IMG/VR virus record: IMGVR_UViG_3300035666_000037
Coordinates: 1 to 47,229 of that record
DNA: 47,229 nucleotides
Source of the DNA: a virus
Strand: one strand, 5' to 3'
The translations under genes were made by a program, and so were the position numbers. The notes beneath the pieces were generated by a model that made no database searches, had not been told where the DNA came from, and was given only the letters and a program-made list of their open reading frames with translations. Below, in pieces: positions 24,746 through 31,318 of the stretch (position 1 is the stretch's first letter; every line of letters starts with the position of its first letter).

Positions 24746-24931
24746 CTAGCCCCTACCCTTCTGGATCATTCGCCATGCCCGATACCGGGACACTTTTAGC
24801 ACCATGCCCAACGACAAGCACCCGCCAGATCCAGCCAATACCAGGCCATCAAGCATTCCAGCTAGCCCCTGCACAATCAGCAGGCACCGATCCATTCCAT
24901 CCCTTGCCTTGATCCTATGCATCACGGCCAT
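24746..24931 (-). CDS. Small probable membrane protein
   Basis: A 61-residue protein starting MAVMHRIKARDGMDRCLLIV with a hydrophobic span of about 25 residues (CLLIVQGLAGMLDGLVLAG and onward) and a basic C-terminus (RYRAWRMIQKGRG). ATG 24931 has GGGGGAG seven bases upstream and overlaps the upstream gene by 17 bases; ATG 24922 is an alternative. The longer frame upstream is a shadow of the neighbouring gene. Topology would put both basic ends in the cytoplasm or leave one span. Role unknown. Confidence 0.6.
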   Translation of the reverse strand: MAVMHRIKARDGMDRCLLIVQGLAGMLDGLVLAGSGGCLSLGMVLKVSRYRAWRMIQKGRG

Positions 24932-25202
24932 GGTTAACTCCCCCGCATTGACACTCGCAAGTGTGACCCTTCCCATTGCGGCACCGTGCATCACACTTGT
25001 GCAATGACGGACGTTTTTTGTAGTGAATCGTTCGATCCACTGGTCGCAGTACCCCATCCGCATCCTTCCCAGCGAGTCTTCTGAAAGAATCTTCGTAGTT
25101 ATGCTTCGACGGTATGCCGCCCATCGCCAGGAATTCTGACTTAGGGATTCCATACGGCCAGAACAGCTCAATATCGCCATTGAAGTATTTTGTAGTGTGC
25201 AT
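24915..25202 (-). CDS. Conserved phage protein with Cys-rich end
   Basis: A 95-residue protein starting MHTTKYFNGDIELFWPYGIP, then KSEFLAMGGIPSKHNYEDSF and a C-terminal KCDARCRNGKGHTCECQCGG. I recognise this layout from many proteobacterial phages, where it is unannotated; the Cys/His end looks like a metal-binding motif. The exact start is open: 25202 gives the conserved N-terminus, while ATG 25232 has a better ribosome site (AGAGG) and overlaps the 42-residue gene upstream. Role unknown. Confidence 0.75.
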   Translation of the reverse strand: MHTTKYFNGDIELFWPYGIPKSEFLAMGGIPSKHNYEDSFRRLAGKDADGVLRPVDRTIHYKKRPSLHKCDARCRNGKGHTCECQCGGVNHGRDA

Positions 25203-25212
25203 GATAGCTTGC

Positions 25213-25341
25213 CTACCAGTCCTGATTGTCATAGGCCTCTTCGATATCCGCGCTATCTTCGTCATCGAGCATAGCCCGATACTGCTCCTCAGAGATTCGA
25301 CCCAATCGGTACAGAATCTCTACCATATCAGATTCGATCAT
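25213..25341 (-). CDS. Acidic microprotein, 42 residues
   Basis: Read from the reverse strand: MIESDMVEILYRLGRISEEQ at the start and DDEDSADIEEAYDNQDW at the end. It is strongly acidic, with 15 Asp/Glu of 42. ATG 25341 lies eight bases after AGGGAG; an in-frame ATG at 25347 is possible. It sits in an otherwise unexplained gap between two solid genes, ends 10 bases before the next start, and keeps the packing style of the block. A DNA-mimic or inhibitor role would be speculation. Confidence 0.6.
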   Translation of the reverse strand: MIESDMVEILYRLGRISEEQYRAMLDDEDSADIEEAYDNQDW

Positions 25342-25389
25342 GGGCATTCTCCCTAGTGTTGGACTCATCAGGGTACGCATCACGTACCG

Positions 25390-25407
25390 ACGCCAGAAAC
25401 CTGGCGT
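25390..25407. other. Intergenic hairpin with 7-base stem
   Basis: A perfect inverted repeat ACGCCAG-AAAC-CTGGCGT in the 72-base gap between two leftward genes. The word CCTAGTGTTG occurs on both sides (near 25353 and 25413). There is no T-run after the leftward stem, so it is not a classic terminator; transcript processing or a pause site is possible. Confidence 0.5.
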
Positions 25408-25413
25408 TTCGTC

Positions 25414-25785
25414 CTAGTGTTGCCGATAGACGAAACCGTACTCCGTCTCGCCGATCAGCACACCCTCATCGTTCAAGTAATCCCGCACAGCCTCCTCGAT
25501 CTCGTCATGCGTCATATCTCGATCATTGATACACGCCATGCCGTAGCTGTTCGCAATTTCGAGCGCCGTATCATGGCTGAAATCGCAGCACAGCCCGATA
25601 ACATCCAGCTCGTACGCGTACGGGAAGCCAGCATCATGAAGCTCTTCGAGATAATCGAACAGGACACGGAGCGCGGGGTACCATCCAACGAGATCATTGT
25701 TCTCTGCATGCGTGGCGAAGCTATATTGCCTGCCCGTATTTATAAAGGCGTCGACGAACTGCGAGAAATTGATGGTCTGATACAT
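25414..25785 (-). CDS. Conserved phage protein of unknown function
   Basis: A 123-residue protein starting MYQTINFSQFVDAFINTGRQ, then ALRVLFDYLEELHD and YELDVIGLCCDFSHDTALEI. I know this layout from many gamma- and betaproteobacterial phages, always unnamed. It is acidic and has a paired Cys in GLCCDF. ATG 25785 has GGGAG seven bases upstream; ATG 25791 forms an ATGA overlap with the upstream microprotein and is the alternative. Early-type gene of unknown role. Confidence 0.8.
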   Translation of the reverse strand: MYQTINFSQFVDAFINTGRQYSFATHAENNDLVGWYPALRVLFDYLEELHDAGFPYAYELDVIGLCCDFSHDTALEIANSYGMACINDRDMTHDEIEEAVRDYLNDEGVLIGETEYGFVYRQH

Positions 25786-25787
25786 GT

Positions 25788-25901
25788 TCATGCTCCCATT
25801 AGTTTTGAAATTGCGACAAAAACCAAGCCGCCACAGAATAACCCACTAGCAATACAGATACCGCGAATGATCTCATCCACGATTCTGTCGAATGTTTCCA
25901 T
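25788..25901 (-). CDS. Single-span membrane microprotein, 37 residues
   Basis: The reverse strand encodes METFDRIVDEIIRGICIASG followed by LFCGGLVFVAISKLMGA: a short amphipathic acidic start and one membrane span (about 14-33). AGGAG lies eight bases before the ATG, a strong site. The stop overlaps or nearly touches the next start, and two bases separate it from the upstream stop. These features make translation likely. It may dock on the host inner membrane; no family is recognised. Confidence 0.7.
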   Translation of the reverse strand: METFDRIVDEIIRGICIASGLFCGGLVFVAISKLMGA

Positions 25902-25903
25902 GA

Positions 25904-26077
25904 TCACACTCCTGCCTTGATTTGAAAGGATTGGATACGCTCGCGCAGCTGATCCGCAGTGTATCCGTTAACCTTCCGGCCGGTGGATTCTGCCTTGGCG
26001 AGCATGGATCGCAGCTGCACGATATTGCGGATGTACTGCGCCTGCATCTGTTCTGCCGTGAATTGATCGAAGAACAC
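25904..26077 (-). CDS. Small protein of 57 residues
   Basis: Read from the reverse strand with a GTG start: (M)FFDQFTAEQMQAQYIRNIV, then LRSMLAKAESTGRKVNGY and a basic helical end. GAGGAG precedes the start by about seven bases, and the start lies two bases after the upstream stop. The sequence looks like a small three-helix protein, with a YTADQLRERI helix near the end. Role unknown. Confidence 0.7.
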   Translation of the reverse strand: MFFDQFTAEQMQAQYIRNIVQLRSMLAKAESTGRKVNGYTADQLRERIQSFQIKAGV

Positions 26078-26079
26078 GG

Positions 26080-26256
26080 TTACTCCTCCTCGTCGGTCAA
26101 GAGTTGATCGAGGTTGTCGCCCTCACTGGCGGGCGAGTTGGTGATGCGATCCCAAACGGATCCCAAGCACGTCAAACACAGGCTCTTACCAGTCCACGAG
26201 TCCCTAAAGACCCGCTCTTCAGGGCAACCGCAGTTGTCGCAGTTGTGCATGATCAT
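26080..26256 (-). CDS. Small zinc-finger-like protein, first leftward gene
   Basis: A 58-residue protein with HNCDNCGCPEERVF and LCLTCLG, a C-x2-C ... C-x2-C zinc pattern, and an acidic end (DQLLTDEEE). ATG 26256 has GGAGA eight bases upstream; ATG 26250 is an alternative. It is the first gene of the leftward block, next to the main control region, so it should be made earliest. Such fingers often bind host transcription proteins, which here is only a guess. Confidence 0.7.
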   Translation of the reverse strand: MIMHNCDNCGCPEERVFRDSWTGKSLCLTCLGSVWDRITNSPASEGDNLDQLLTDEEE

Positions 26257-26338
26257 GGTCTGTTCTCCGTTGTGCTTTGCCGGTGCGGCATCGCATGACG
26301 GGTACACTAGCGGAGTCGTGACAGAATGCAAGCATCCA

Positions 26339-26360
26339 AACATTACAGTTTGTTAATGTT
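26339..26360. promoter_or_regulatory. Inverted repeat upstream of the leftward block
   Basis: AACATTA and TAATGTT arms flank eight bases. It lies about 80-100 bases before the first leftward start codon, a fitting place for an operator. On the leftward strand TGTAAT in it resembles a -10 box, but no matching -35 is seen. Confidence 0.4.
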
Positions 26361-26654
26361 CGTATCGGCTCTTTTGCATTGTGTGCGCGCACGAAGAGCA
26401 CATACTGTGCCAAGATCCTGGACTACTGTATAAACCTCCAGTGTACGGGTATACATGCCGCTAGAACGCTCTCAGAAGGCCGTACAGGCTGTTCTCGACT
26501 ATGTGCTAGGTGGGTAGCGGGTAGTATGCGAACGCACCAATGAGAATGACTCGCATCTAGGGGGTATTCATGGCGTAAATAGTAGGGAATGACTCGTGGA
26601 ATAGTTGACGTATCAACTAGATAGACAAGGGTGGTTGACTATTGTGATGGGGTA

Positions 26655-26696
26655 ACTACATGTAGTGTGTCTAGCACCAACACCACTACATATAGT
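26655..26696. promoter_or_regulatory. Two related palindromes 30 bases apart
   Basis: ACTACATGTAGT at 26655-26666 is a perfect 12-base palindrome. ACTACATATAGT at 26685-26696 is the same site with one mismatched pair. Their 30-base spacing is close to three helical turns, so two protein dimers could bind on one face of the DNA. This looks like a paired operator. Confidence 0.5.
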
Positions 26697-26700
26697 GTTT

Positions 26701-26733
26701 GTTACGAAAGGTAACACTTGCGGTAACACTTGC
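26701..26733. repeat. Tandem 12-base repeat GGTAACACTTGC
   Basis: GGTAACACTTGC occurs twice without a gap at 26710-26721 and 26722-26733. The first copy also closes an inverted repeat GTTAC-GAAAG-GTAAC at 26701-26715. Short tandem units like these can be iterons or operator half-sites. Confidence 0.55.
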
Positions 26734-26746
26734 AGTCTCGCGTGTG

Positions 26747-26760
26747 CGCGCCTAGGCGCG
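26747..26760. repeat. 14-base GC-rich palindrome
   Basis: CGCGCCTAGGCGCG is a perfect palindrome just before the G-rich tract. A shorter GTGCGCGCAC palindrome lies near 26382. The function is not evident. Confidence 0.5.
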
Positions 26761-26793
26761 AGTGCTCGAGGGCGCGTGCGTGTGCGAGCGCGA

Positions 26794-26819
26794 GGGCGGG
26801 AGCCGGGGGGTGCGGGGGG
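26794..26819 (+). other. G-quadruplex motif
   Basis: Four G-runs with short loops: GGG, C, GGG, AGCC, GGGGGG, TGC, GGGGGG. This meets the usual G3+ with loops of 1-7 bases. It lies in the control region on the rightward coding strand, between the palindromes and the AT-rich GTAC array. Confidence 0.65.
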
Positions 26820-26899
26820 TGCTTGTATAGTGCATTACACCTCGAAAATTTCTCCAGTATTTTTTGTGATCCGGTCTGAATGTCTTTACGTATCTCTTA

Positions 26900-27016
26900 G
26901 TACTCTTAGTACTAGTACTATTACAGTACAGTACTTAGTACTAGTACAAGTACTATACTTAAACCTTTTAGGTTTATACTGTACTAGTACTACTAGTAAG
27001 TACTAAGTACTAGTAC
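26900..27016. repeat. GTAC array with TAAACC-N5-GGTTTA inverted repeat
   Basis: Thirteen GTAC tetramers in about 117 bases, mainly as TAGTAC, CTAGTAC and AAGTAC words. In the middle is TAAACC-TTTTA-GGTTTA (26960-26976), and after it CTGTACTAGTACTA (26979-26992), shared exactly with 24629-24642. The array is low in GC and flanks the presumed rightward promoter. Confidence 0.7.
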
Positions 27017-27069
27017 TGTCCTCCATTTCATTCCGGACTGAATGGTACTCAGTGATTCATTCTAGCGTA

Positions 27070-27088
27070 ACAAACCAGAGGGGTTTGT
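27070..27088. promoter_or_regulatory. Inverted repeat ACAAACC/GGTTTGT
   Basis: Seven-base perfect arms with a five-base spacer AGAGG. It shares the AAACC/GGTTT core with elements at 24599, 26960 and 27180 and is the longest-armed member of that family. Confidence 0.5.
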
Positions 27089-27148
27089 CTAAGTGATTGT
27101 CTGACTGTAATGTCCATTCTGGACTGTATGGTAATGTACTGAATGTAC

Positions 27149-27191
27149 TGTACGTAATAATCATTATTTGATATAATCAAACCTTTGGTTG
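27149..27191 (+). promoter_or_regulatory. Putative rightward promoter with overlapping operator
   Basis: A perfect TATAAT -10 box lies at 27172-27177; the hexamer 17 bases upstream (TGTACG, 27149-27154) matches the -35 consensus at only three positions. The -10 box lies inside a perfect inverted repeat TTTGAT-ATA-ATCAAA, and AAACCTTTGGTT (27179-27190) follows around the expected start of transcription. A bound protein would block the promoter. It would drive the gene starting at 27219. Confidence 0.55.
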
Positions 27192-27218
27192 GCGTAAATA
27201 ACACTAGAGGGGGTCGCC

Positions 27219-27773
27219 GTGGGTTTTCTGGATATCTTCAAAGCATCGCGTGTTCCCAGGGGAGCACGTAAAGGTTCAGCCGTAATCAAGGCTCGTCCTC
27301 CTCGTGAGGAAAAAGTCATTCAGGGCACTAGCGAAGTAGTACGTCCCCCTAAACTTGAGGGGCCAAGGACTCCAATGCGGGATACTCGTAAACCCGTTGG
27401 TCGGTACGCACTGGCAGGAACAGCAGCAGTGGGTGTTGCGGCAGCAGCTCTGGGCCGAAAGGAAGAACCCAAAGAATCCGTTCAAGTTCCCATGCGTCCT
27501 GCTGGTCGAACAACCTCAGTAGGGAGCGCAACCACCGTACCTTCTAAAACTGTCTCAGCGGCTCCTAAGGCACCTACCAGCAAGGGTAGTACCTCCCCAG
27601 CTCCTAAATCGTCTCCTAAGCCCTCTCAGAAGGCTACAGGGGCATCCAAAGGACAGGGCAAGGCTATGTCAGGTGCAGAGCTAGCCAATTTCCTTGGTTT
27701 GAGTGCAGACAGTGCAGTTCGGACTTACATGGAAACTGGTAAACACAAATACCCCAGCAAGGCTAAGAAATGA
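27219..27773 (+). CDS. Hypothetical protein with low-complexity tail, first rightward gene
   Basis: A 184-residue basic protein starting with GTG (MGFLDIFKASRVPRGARKGS), behind AGAGGGGG. It has a short hydrophobic Ala/Gly stretch (YALAGTAAVGVAAAALG, about 64-80), a Pro/Ser/Thr/Lys-rich middle, and a small helical end (SGAELANFLGLSADSAVRTY). The layout suggests a tethered or membrane-anchored protein with a disordered linker. It is followed by two membrane proteins with ATGA overlaps, so a role in lysis or envelope contact is possible. No family recognised. Confidence 0.65.
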   Translation: MGFLDIFKASRVPRGARKGSAVIKARPPREEKVIQGTSEVVRPPKLEGPRTPMRDTRKPVGRYALAGTAAVGVAAAALGRKEEPKESVQVPMRPAGRTTSVGSATTVPSKTVSAAPKAPTSKGSTSPAPKSSPKPSQKATGASKGQGKAMSGAELANFLGLSADSAVRTYMETGKHKYPSKAKK

Positions 27774-28054
27774 ACTCCAGTAACTTGTACCACGCACTGT
27801 ACGCTATTGGTTTCCAATTCTTCCTTGGGATCGCTACTGGGAACTTCTGGTTGGGAATGGCATTCGGTTCAGCATTCTTCCTTGGTCGAGAAGTAGCCCA
27901 GAGGGAGTACAAGATCACCAATGGCGGTTCAGTCAAGGGACTCAAGCCCTGGGTTGGATTTGATATCCTGAACTGGGGATGGGACGCTAAGCTGGATCTA
28001 GCCTTCCCTGTGTTCGCTACTACACTCGTAGCCATTGCTGTGCATTGCCAATGA
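27770..28054 (+). CDS. Small membrane protein, possible lysis partner
   Basis: A 94-residue protein with two to three hydrophobic segments: ALYAIGFQFFLGIATGNFWL (about 9-28), GMAFGSAFFLG (about 29-39) and a C-terminal span FPVFATTLVAIAVH (about 79-92). It overlaps both neighbours by four bases (ATGA) and directly precedes the holin. It could be an antiholin, second holin or spanin-like partner; nothing decides this. Confidence 0.65.
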   Translation: MNSSNLYHALYAIGFQFFLGIATGNFWLGMAFGSAFFLGREVAQREYKITNGGSVKGLKPWVGFDILNWGWDAKLDLAFPVFATTLVAIAVHCQ

Positions 28055-28446
28055 ATCCTCTCCTGCTTTCCCCTGCATTGGATCTAGTCTCCAAGGTACT
28101 GGATCGAGTCATTCCTGACAAAGCTCAGGCTGAGAAAGCCAAGGCTGAGTACGCTCTTCTTGTAGCCAAGCAGGATCAGGACGAAGTTGACAGTTTCAGA
28201 AAGTTCGTAGTACAGTACGAAGGAGAGGGAGCGAGTGTATCTCCTCCCTTGCAATTCCTCAGAGGATCCGTTCGACCAGTACTCACGTACATCCTTGCTG
28301 GTCTGTACGGTTGGGGATTCCTGCATCCCGGTACGTTTACACCAGATGGCATGCAAGGACTCTTTCAACTGAACCTCATCTCACTAGGTTTCTGGTACGG
28401 TGAGCGCGCACTATCCAATCTGGGGCTGAATCTATCGAAGAAATGA
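28051..28446 (+). CDS. Holin, 3TM family
   Basis: A 131-residue protein with the layout of the three-span holin family found in gene transfer agents and many phages: an N-terminal charged helix (DKAQAEKAKAEYALLVAKQD), then GEGASVSPPLQFLRGSVRPV and two hydrophobic regions (LTYILAGLYGWGFL, FQLNLISLGFWYG). It would form inner-membrane holes that release the endolysin encoded at 12387-12722. ATG 28051 is chosen because it overlaps the upstream stop (ATGA). Confidence 0.75.
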   Translation: MNPLLLSPALDLVSKVLDRVIPDKAQAEKAKAEYALLVAKQDQDEVDSFRKFVVQYEGEGASVSPPLQFLRGSVRPVLTYILAGLYGWGFLHPGTFTPDGMQGLFQLNLISLGFWYGERALSNLGLNLSKK

Positions 28447-28455
28447 GGTAAGCCA

Positions 28456-29964
28456 GTGCAAGACGATATCCAGGGAATGGATCCAGAATACAAACAGGGA
28501 CTAATGGAAGCGTCCCACTACCATCAGACATTCATTCAGATGACCTCCCAGAAAGGTCGATTTGATACCCACCAAGCCGCGCAATGCGTAGAACGATCCG
28601 AAAGCCTGTACGCAGAACTCCTGAACAGGGACATCCATAACGAAATCGTTCGATACCAACTAGCCACTCTGTACATGCAGACCAATCGGAATGGTCTCGC
28701 AATCAATCTCCTTGAACCCCTTGTTGATGACTCCAAGAAGCCAAAGATCGAATGGCTGAATAACCTTGGGGCTGCGTACCGTAATGAACACTGTAATGCA
28801 GAAGCACGGAATGCCTTTGAGGCAGCACTGAAGCAAGAGTACCATCCTGACGTTCTGGCTAACCTGTGCGCTCTGTGGGTGAACGAAGGGAATCCTGAGA
28901 AAGGGATACCCTATGGCAGACAGTGCCTCGGCTTGCGTCCTAACCATCCCCAAGGGAATTGGAACCTGGGCCTACTCCTGATCGAGAACAAGCAGTACGA
29001 GGAAGGGTTCAAGTTCTACGCAGAAGGATTCCAAACCGGAGAACGCATCATCCGGATGTACAAAGACAAGGATGGCAAGGAAGCCCAGTTCTGGAAGGGG
29101 GAGAATCTAGACGGCAAGACCATTGTCCTGCATGGTGAACAAGGCATTGGGGATGAACTGCTCTTCCTCCAATTCGTGCCTGAGTTCATCAAGGCTAATC
29201 CCGGTGCCCGTGTAATACTGGATGTGCATCCGCGCTTGTACACGGCTATACAGCGATCCTTGCCTGAGATTAACGATGTATTCCCTACCCGTAAATCCAA
29301 GGAAACGCCGGAGTGGAATAGCTCTATCCGAGTGGATTACAAGGATGGATTGGGTTCATTGCCTCGTTGGTACCACCAGCAAAGGCGCGTCAACTCTGGT
29401 TGGTTGAAACCCGACACAGAACTCACACAAAAGTATAAAGGAATTATACGTACCATTCAGGAAGAAACGGGTCAAATTGGGCGTCCTATTGTCGGGATAG
29501 CCTGGACAGGAGGTAAGAAGAAAACCCGTGTGGACTTGCGAAGCATCCCGCTTGAGAAACTCGTACCTGTACTGGAGAATGATGCAACCTTCGTATCGTT
29601 GGAGTACATCCCAGGAGCAGAGAAACAAACAGGAGAACTGCTTAAACAGCACGGAATCTACCTGCACCACTGGCCTGACGTTGTGGAGGATCAGGATTAC
29701 GAGCACTCAATGGCACTCGCTGCAGCCTGCGATCTTGTCATCTGTGTGAATACCAGCATGGTGCATGTACGCGGTTCTATGGATCTCCTTACATGGACTC
29801 TGACACCGCATGGTCACGCTTGGCGATATGGCAGAAAAGATGAGTTGAACCCTTTCTATAACTCCGTTATCCAGTATCATCAGGATGAAGGGGTCGATTG
29901 GGACATTCCCATTCAGAAAGTAGCCAAGGATCTCAAGAAATACTGCCGAGGGTTCAAGCCGTGA
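28456..29964 (+). CDS. TPR-glycosyltransferase (GT9-like)
   Basis: A 502-residue protein. Residues about 60-200 form TPR repeats (NNLGAAYRNEHCNAEARNAF, then GNWNLGLLLIENKQYEEGFK). The rest looks like a GT-B glycosyltransferase related to heptosyltransferases: LHGEQGIGDELLFLQF (about 225-240), VGIAWTGG (about 347-354) and DLVICVNTSMVHVRGSM (about 424-440). GTG start with GAGG upstream. It opens a series of sugar and methyl transfer genes. TPR-GT proteins are known from phages and may act on virion or host glycans; the acceptor is unknown. Confidence 0.8.
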   Translation: MQDDIQGMDPEYKQGLMEASHYHQTFIQMTSQKGRFDTHQAAQCVERSESLYAELLNRDIHNEIVRYQLATLYMQTNRNGLAINLLEPLVDDSKKPKIEWLNNLGAAYRNEHCNAEARNAFEAALKQEYHPDVLANLCALWVNEGNPEKGIPYGRQCLGLRPNHPQGNWNLGLLLIENKQYEEGFKFYAEGFQTGERIIRMYKDKDGKEAQFWKGENLDGKTIVLHGEQGIGDELLFLQFVPEFIKANPGARVILDVHPRLYTAIQRSLPEINDVFPTRKSKETPEWNSSIRVDYKDGLGSLPRWYHQQRRVNSGWLKPDTELTQKYKGIIRTIQEETGQIGRPIVGIAWTGGKKKTRVDLRSIPLEKLVPVLENDATFVSLEYIPGAEKQTGELLKQHGIYLHHWPDVVEDQDYEHSMALAAACDLVICVNTSMVHVRGSMDLLTWTLTPHGHAWRYGRKDELNPFYNSVIQYHQDEGVDWDIPIQKVAKDLKKYCRGFKP

Positions 29965-30851
29965 TTAATGTATCGTACGTAACTTCTGGAAATGAGAACA
30001 TTGCATCCTTCCGGTACAGGGTTCTTGCTCCTGCAAAAGGTTTAGCCAAGCACTTCATCAAAACCAACATCAATCGCCTTGCTAGCAAAGAGTCCGGTGT
30101 TGTGGTGTTCAGCAAGCACTGGACGTACAACGATTGGTCTTACGCTAAGTTCTGTAAACTTCGTGGACAAAAGGTAATCTTTGATGTCTGCGATGATCAC
30201 TTTGAGGGGAAACTCTCGGATCATTACCGCAGGATGGTTGATGCAGCGGATGCCATTACCTGTAACTCCACAGCTATGGCAGTAACGATTGCTGAGAAAA
30301 CAGGTCGAGGCAGCGAAGTAATCGTTGATCCTGTCCTCTCTCCTCGCATGGAACCCCGTTTCCAAGAGCAGGTTAATCTTACTTGGTACGGACAGTCCAT
30401 GAATATCCACGGATTGTTCGATGTGTACACAAAAGACTGCTTGTATCCACTGGAAGTTGCAGTTCCTGGGAATATCCAACCTCCTGAGTACTTCCAAGCT
30501 CCTTGGATTACATGGGTTCCTTGGCACAAGGATGTCATCCCTGAGGTAGCGGATCGAAATAACATTGCACTTCTGCCGTATCGGCAGGGAAAAGATGCGA
30601 AAAGCGCCAATCGTGTACTGGAAGCCCTGCAATGCGGGATGATGGTACTCACTGATCCCATTCCTGCTGTGGTTGAGCTAGGCAATAACGGTATCCGGTA
30701 CTTGGATAAACCACTGAACGAGGTGATTGAGTCCATCAAAGATTCGGATTGGACGCATGAGATTCTAGAAGCCCAGAAAATGATTGATGAAACCTACAGC
30801 CAAGAGGTTATTGCTGATAAGTGGGCACAGGTATTCCGGAGTTTTGCATGA
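29961..30851 (+). CDS. Glycosyltransferase, GT-B fold (GT1/GT4-like)
   Basis: A 296-residue protein starting with GTG at a GTGA overlap: (M)INVSYVTSGNENIASFRYRV. The C-terminal nucleotide-sugar site is visible as SANRVLEALQCGMMVLTDPI (about 214-233) followed by AVVELG, typical of GT1/GT4 enzymes. FDVCDDHFEG in the N-terminal half is also common in this group. It is coupled with the genes before and after, so it acts in the same pathway. The sugar and acceptor cannot be told. Confidence 0.75.
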   Translation: MINVSYVTSGNENIASFRYRVLAPAKGLAKHFIKTNINRLASKESGVVVFSKHWTYNDWSYAKFCKLRGQKVIFDVCDDHFEGKLSDHYRRMVDAADAITCNSTAMAVTIAEKTGRGSEVIVDPVLSPRMEPRFQEQVNLTWYGQSMNIHGLFDVYTKDCLYPLEVAVPGNIQPPEYFQAPWITWVPWHKDVIPEVADRNNIALLPYRQGKDAKSANRVLEALQCGMMVLTDPIPAVVELGNNGIRYLDKPLNEVIESIKDSDWTHEILEAQKMIDETYSQEVIADKWAQVFRSFA

Positions 30852-31318
30852 AACTTAACCTTGGTTCAGGTAATCGCCCTCTACAGGGCTACATTGGCGT
30901 AGATCTGGCCCCTAATGCTGATATCCAGTGCGATCTACGCAATTTGGAACCCTTTGCTGATAACAGTGTAGAGGAAATCATTGCAATCCACGTAATCGAG
31001 CATTTCTACAAGTGGGAAGTGCAGCCGATGCTGCAAGAATGGCGACGAGTGCTGCAACCAGGAGGCAAGATCATCCTAGAGTGTCCGGATCTCAAGAAAG
31101 CTGCACAGGCATTCCTGTTTGGCGCAGGAGATCAGATGGGGATGTGGGCCTTCTACGGCAATCCTGACCTGAAGAACGAGTTCCACTGCCACCATTGGGG
31201 GTACACGCCTGAAACGCTGGCATACGAGCTACAACAGGCGGGATTCAGGGATATCCAGAAGTGCCAAGCTCAGTTTAAAATACCAGCAAGAGATCAACGC
31301 ATGGAGGCTATTAAGTAA
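30848..31318 (+). CDS. SAM-dependent methyltransferase (class I)
   Basis: A 156-residue methyltransferase. Motif I is LNLGSGNRPLQGYIGVDLAP (residues 3-22), followed by the post-I CDLRNLEPF and ADNSVEEIIAIHVIEHF; VLQPGGKIILECPD completes the core. It overlaps the previous gene by four bases (ATGA) and the next by one (TAATG). Enzymes of this type often sit in sugar-biosynthesis operons and methylate sugars. It is short for the family and likely a minimal core. Confidence 0.8.
   Translation: MKLNLGSGNRPLQGYIGVDLAPNADIQCDLRNLEPFADNSVEEIIAIHVIEHFYKWEVQPMLQEWRRVLQPGGKIILECPDLKKAAQAFLFGAGDQMGMWAFYGNPDLKNEFHCHHWGYTPETLAYELQQAGFRDIQKCQAQFKIPARDQRMEAIK

Larger units (their letters stand above)
26257..27218. 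promoter_or_regulatory. Divergent control region, candidate origin
   Basis: This 962-base stretch between leftward and rightward blocks has no gene I can support. It is packed with repeats: an inverted repeat at 26339-26360, 10-base direct repeats (GAATGACTCG at 26544 and 26587; GGCGTAAATA at 26572 and 27191), paired palindromes, a tandem 12-mer, a G-quadruplex motif, a GTAC array and a rightward promoter-like site. Composition swings from very GC-rich (26740-26820) to AT-rich (26930-27190). This fits a replication origin combined with early promoters and operators. I found no convincing leftward promoter. Confidence 0.7.

Noticed and set aside
24746-25180. 144-codon reverse frame taken at full length
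   Set aside because: Its first 83 codons overlap a conserved gene in another frame; only the part from 24931 is kept.
26400-26560. Possible tRNA or structured RNA in the control region
   Set aside because: Short inverted repeats exist but no cloverleaf or T-loop pattern could be drawn.
26665-27006. Rightward 113-codon frame in the control region
   Set aside because: Its product is low-complexity, made of the GC tract and GTAC array, and has no ribosome site.
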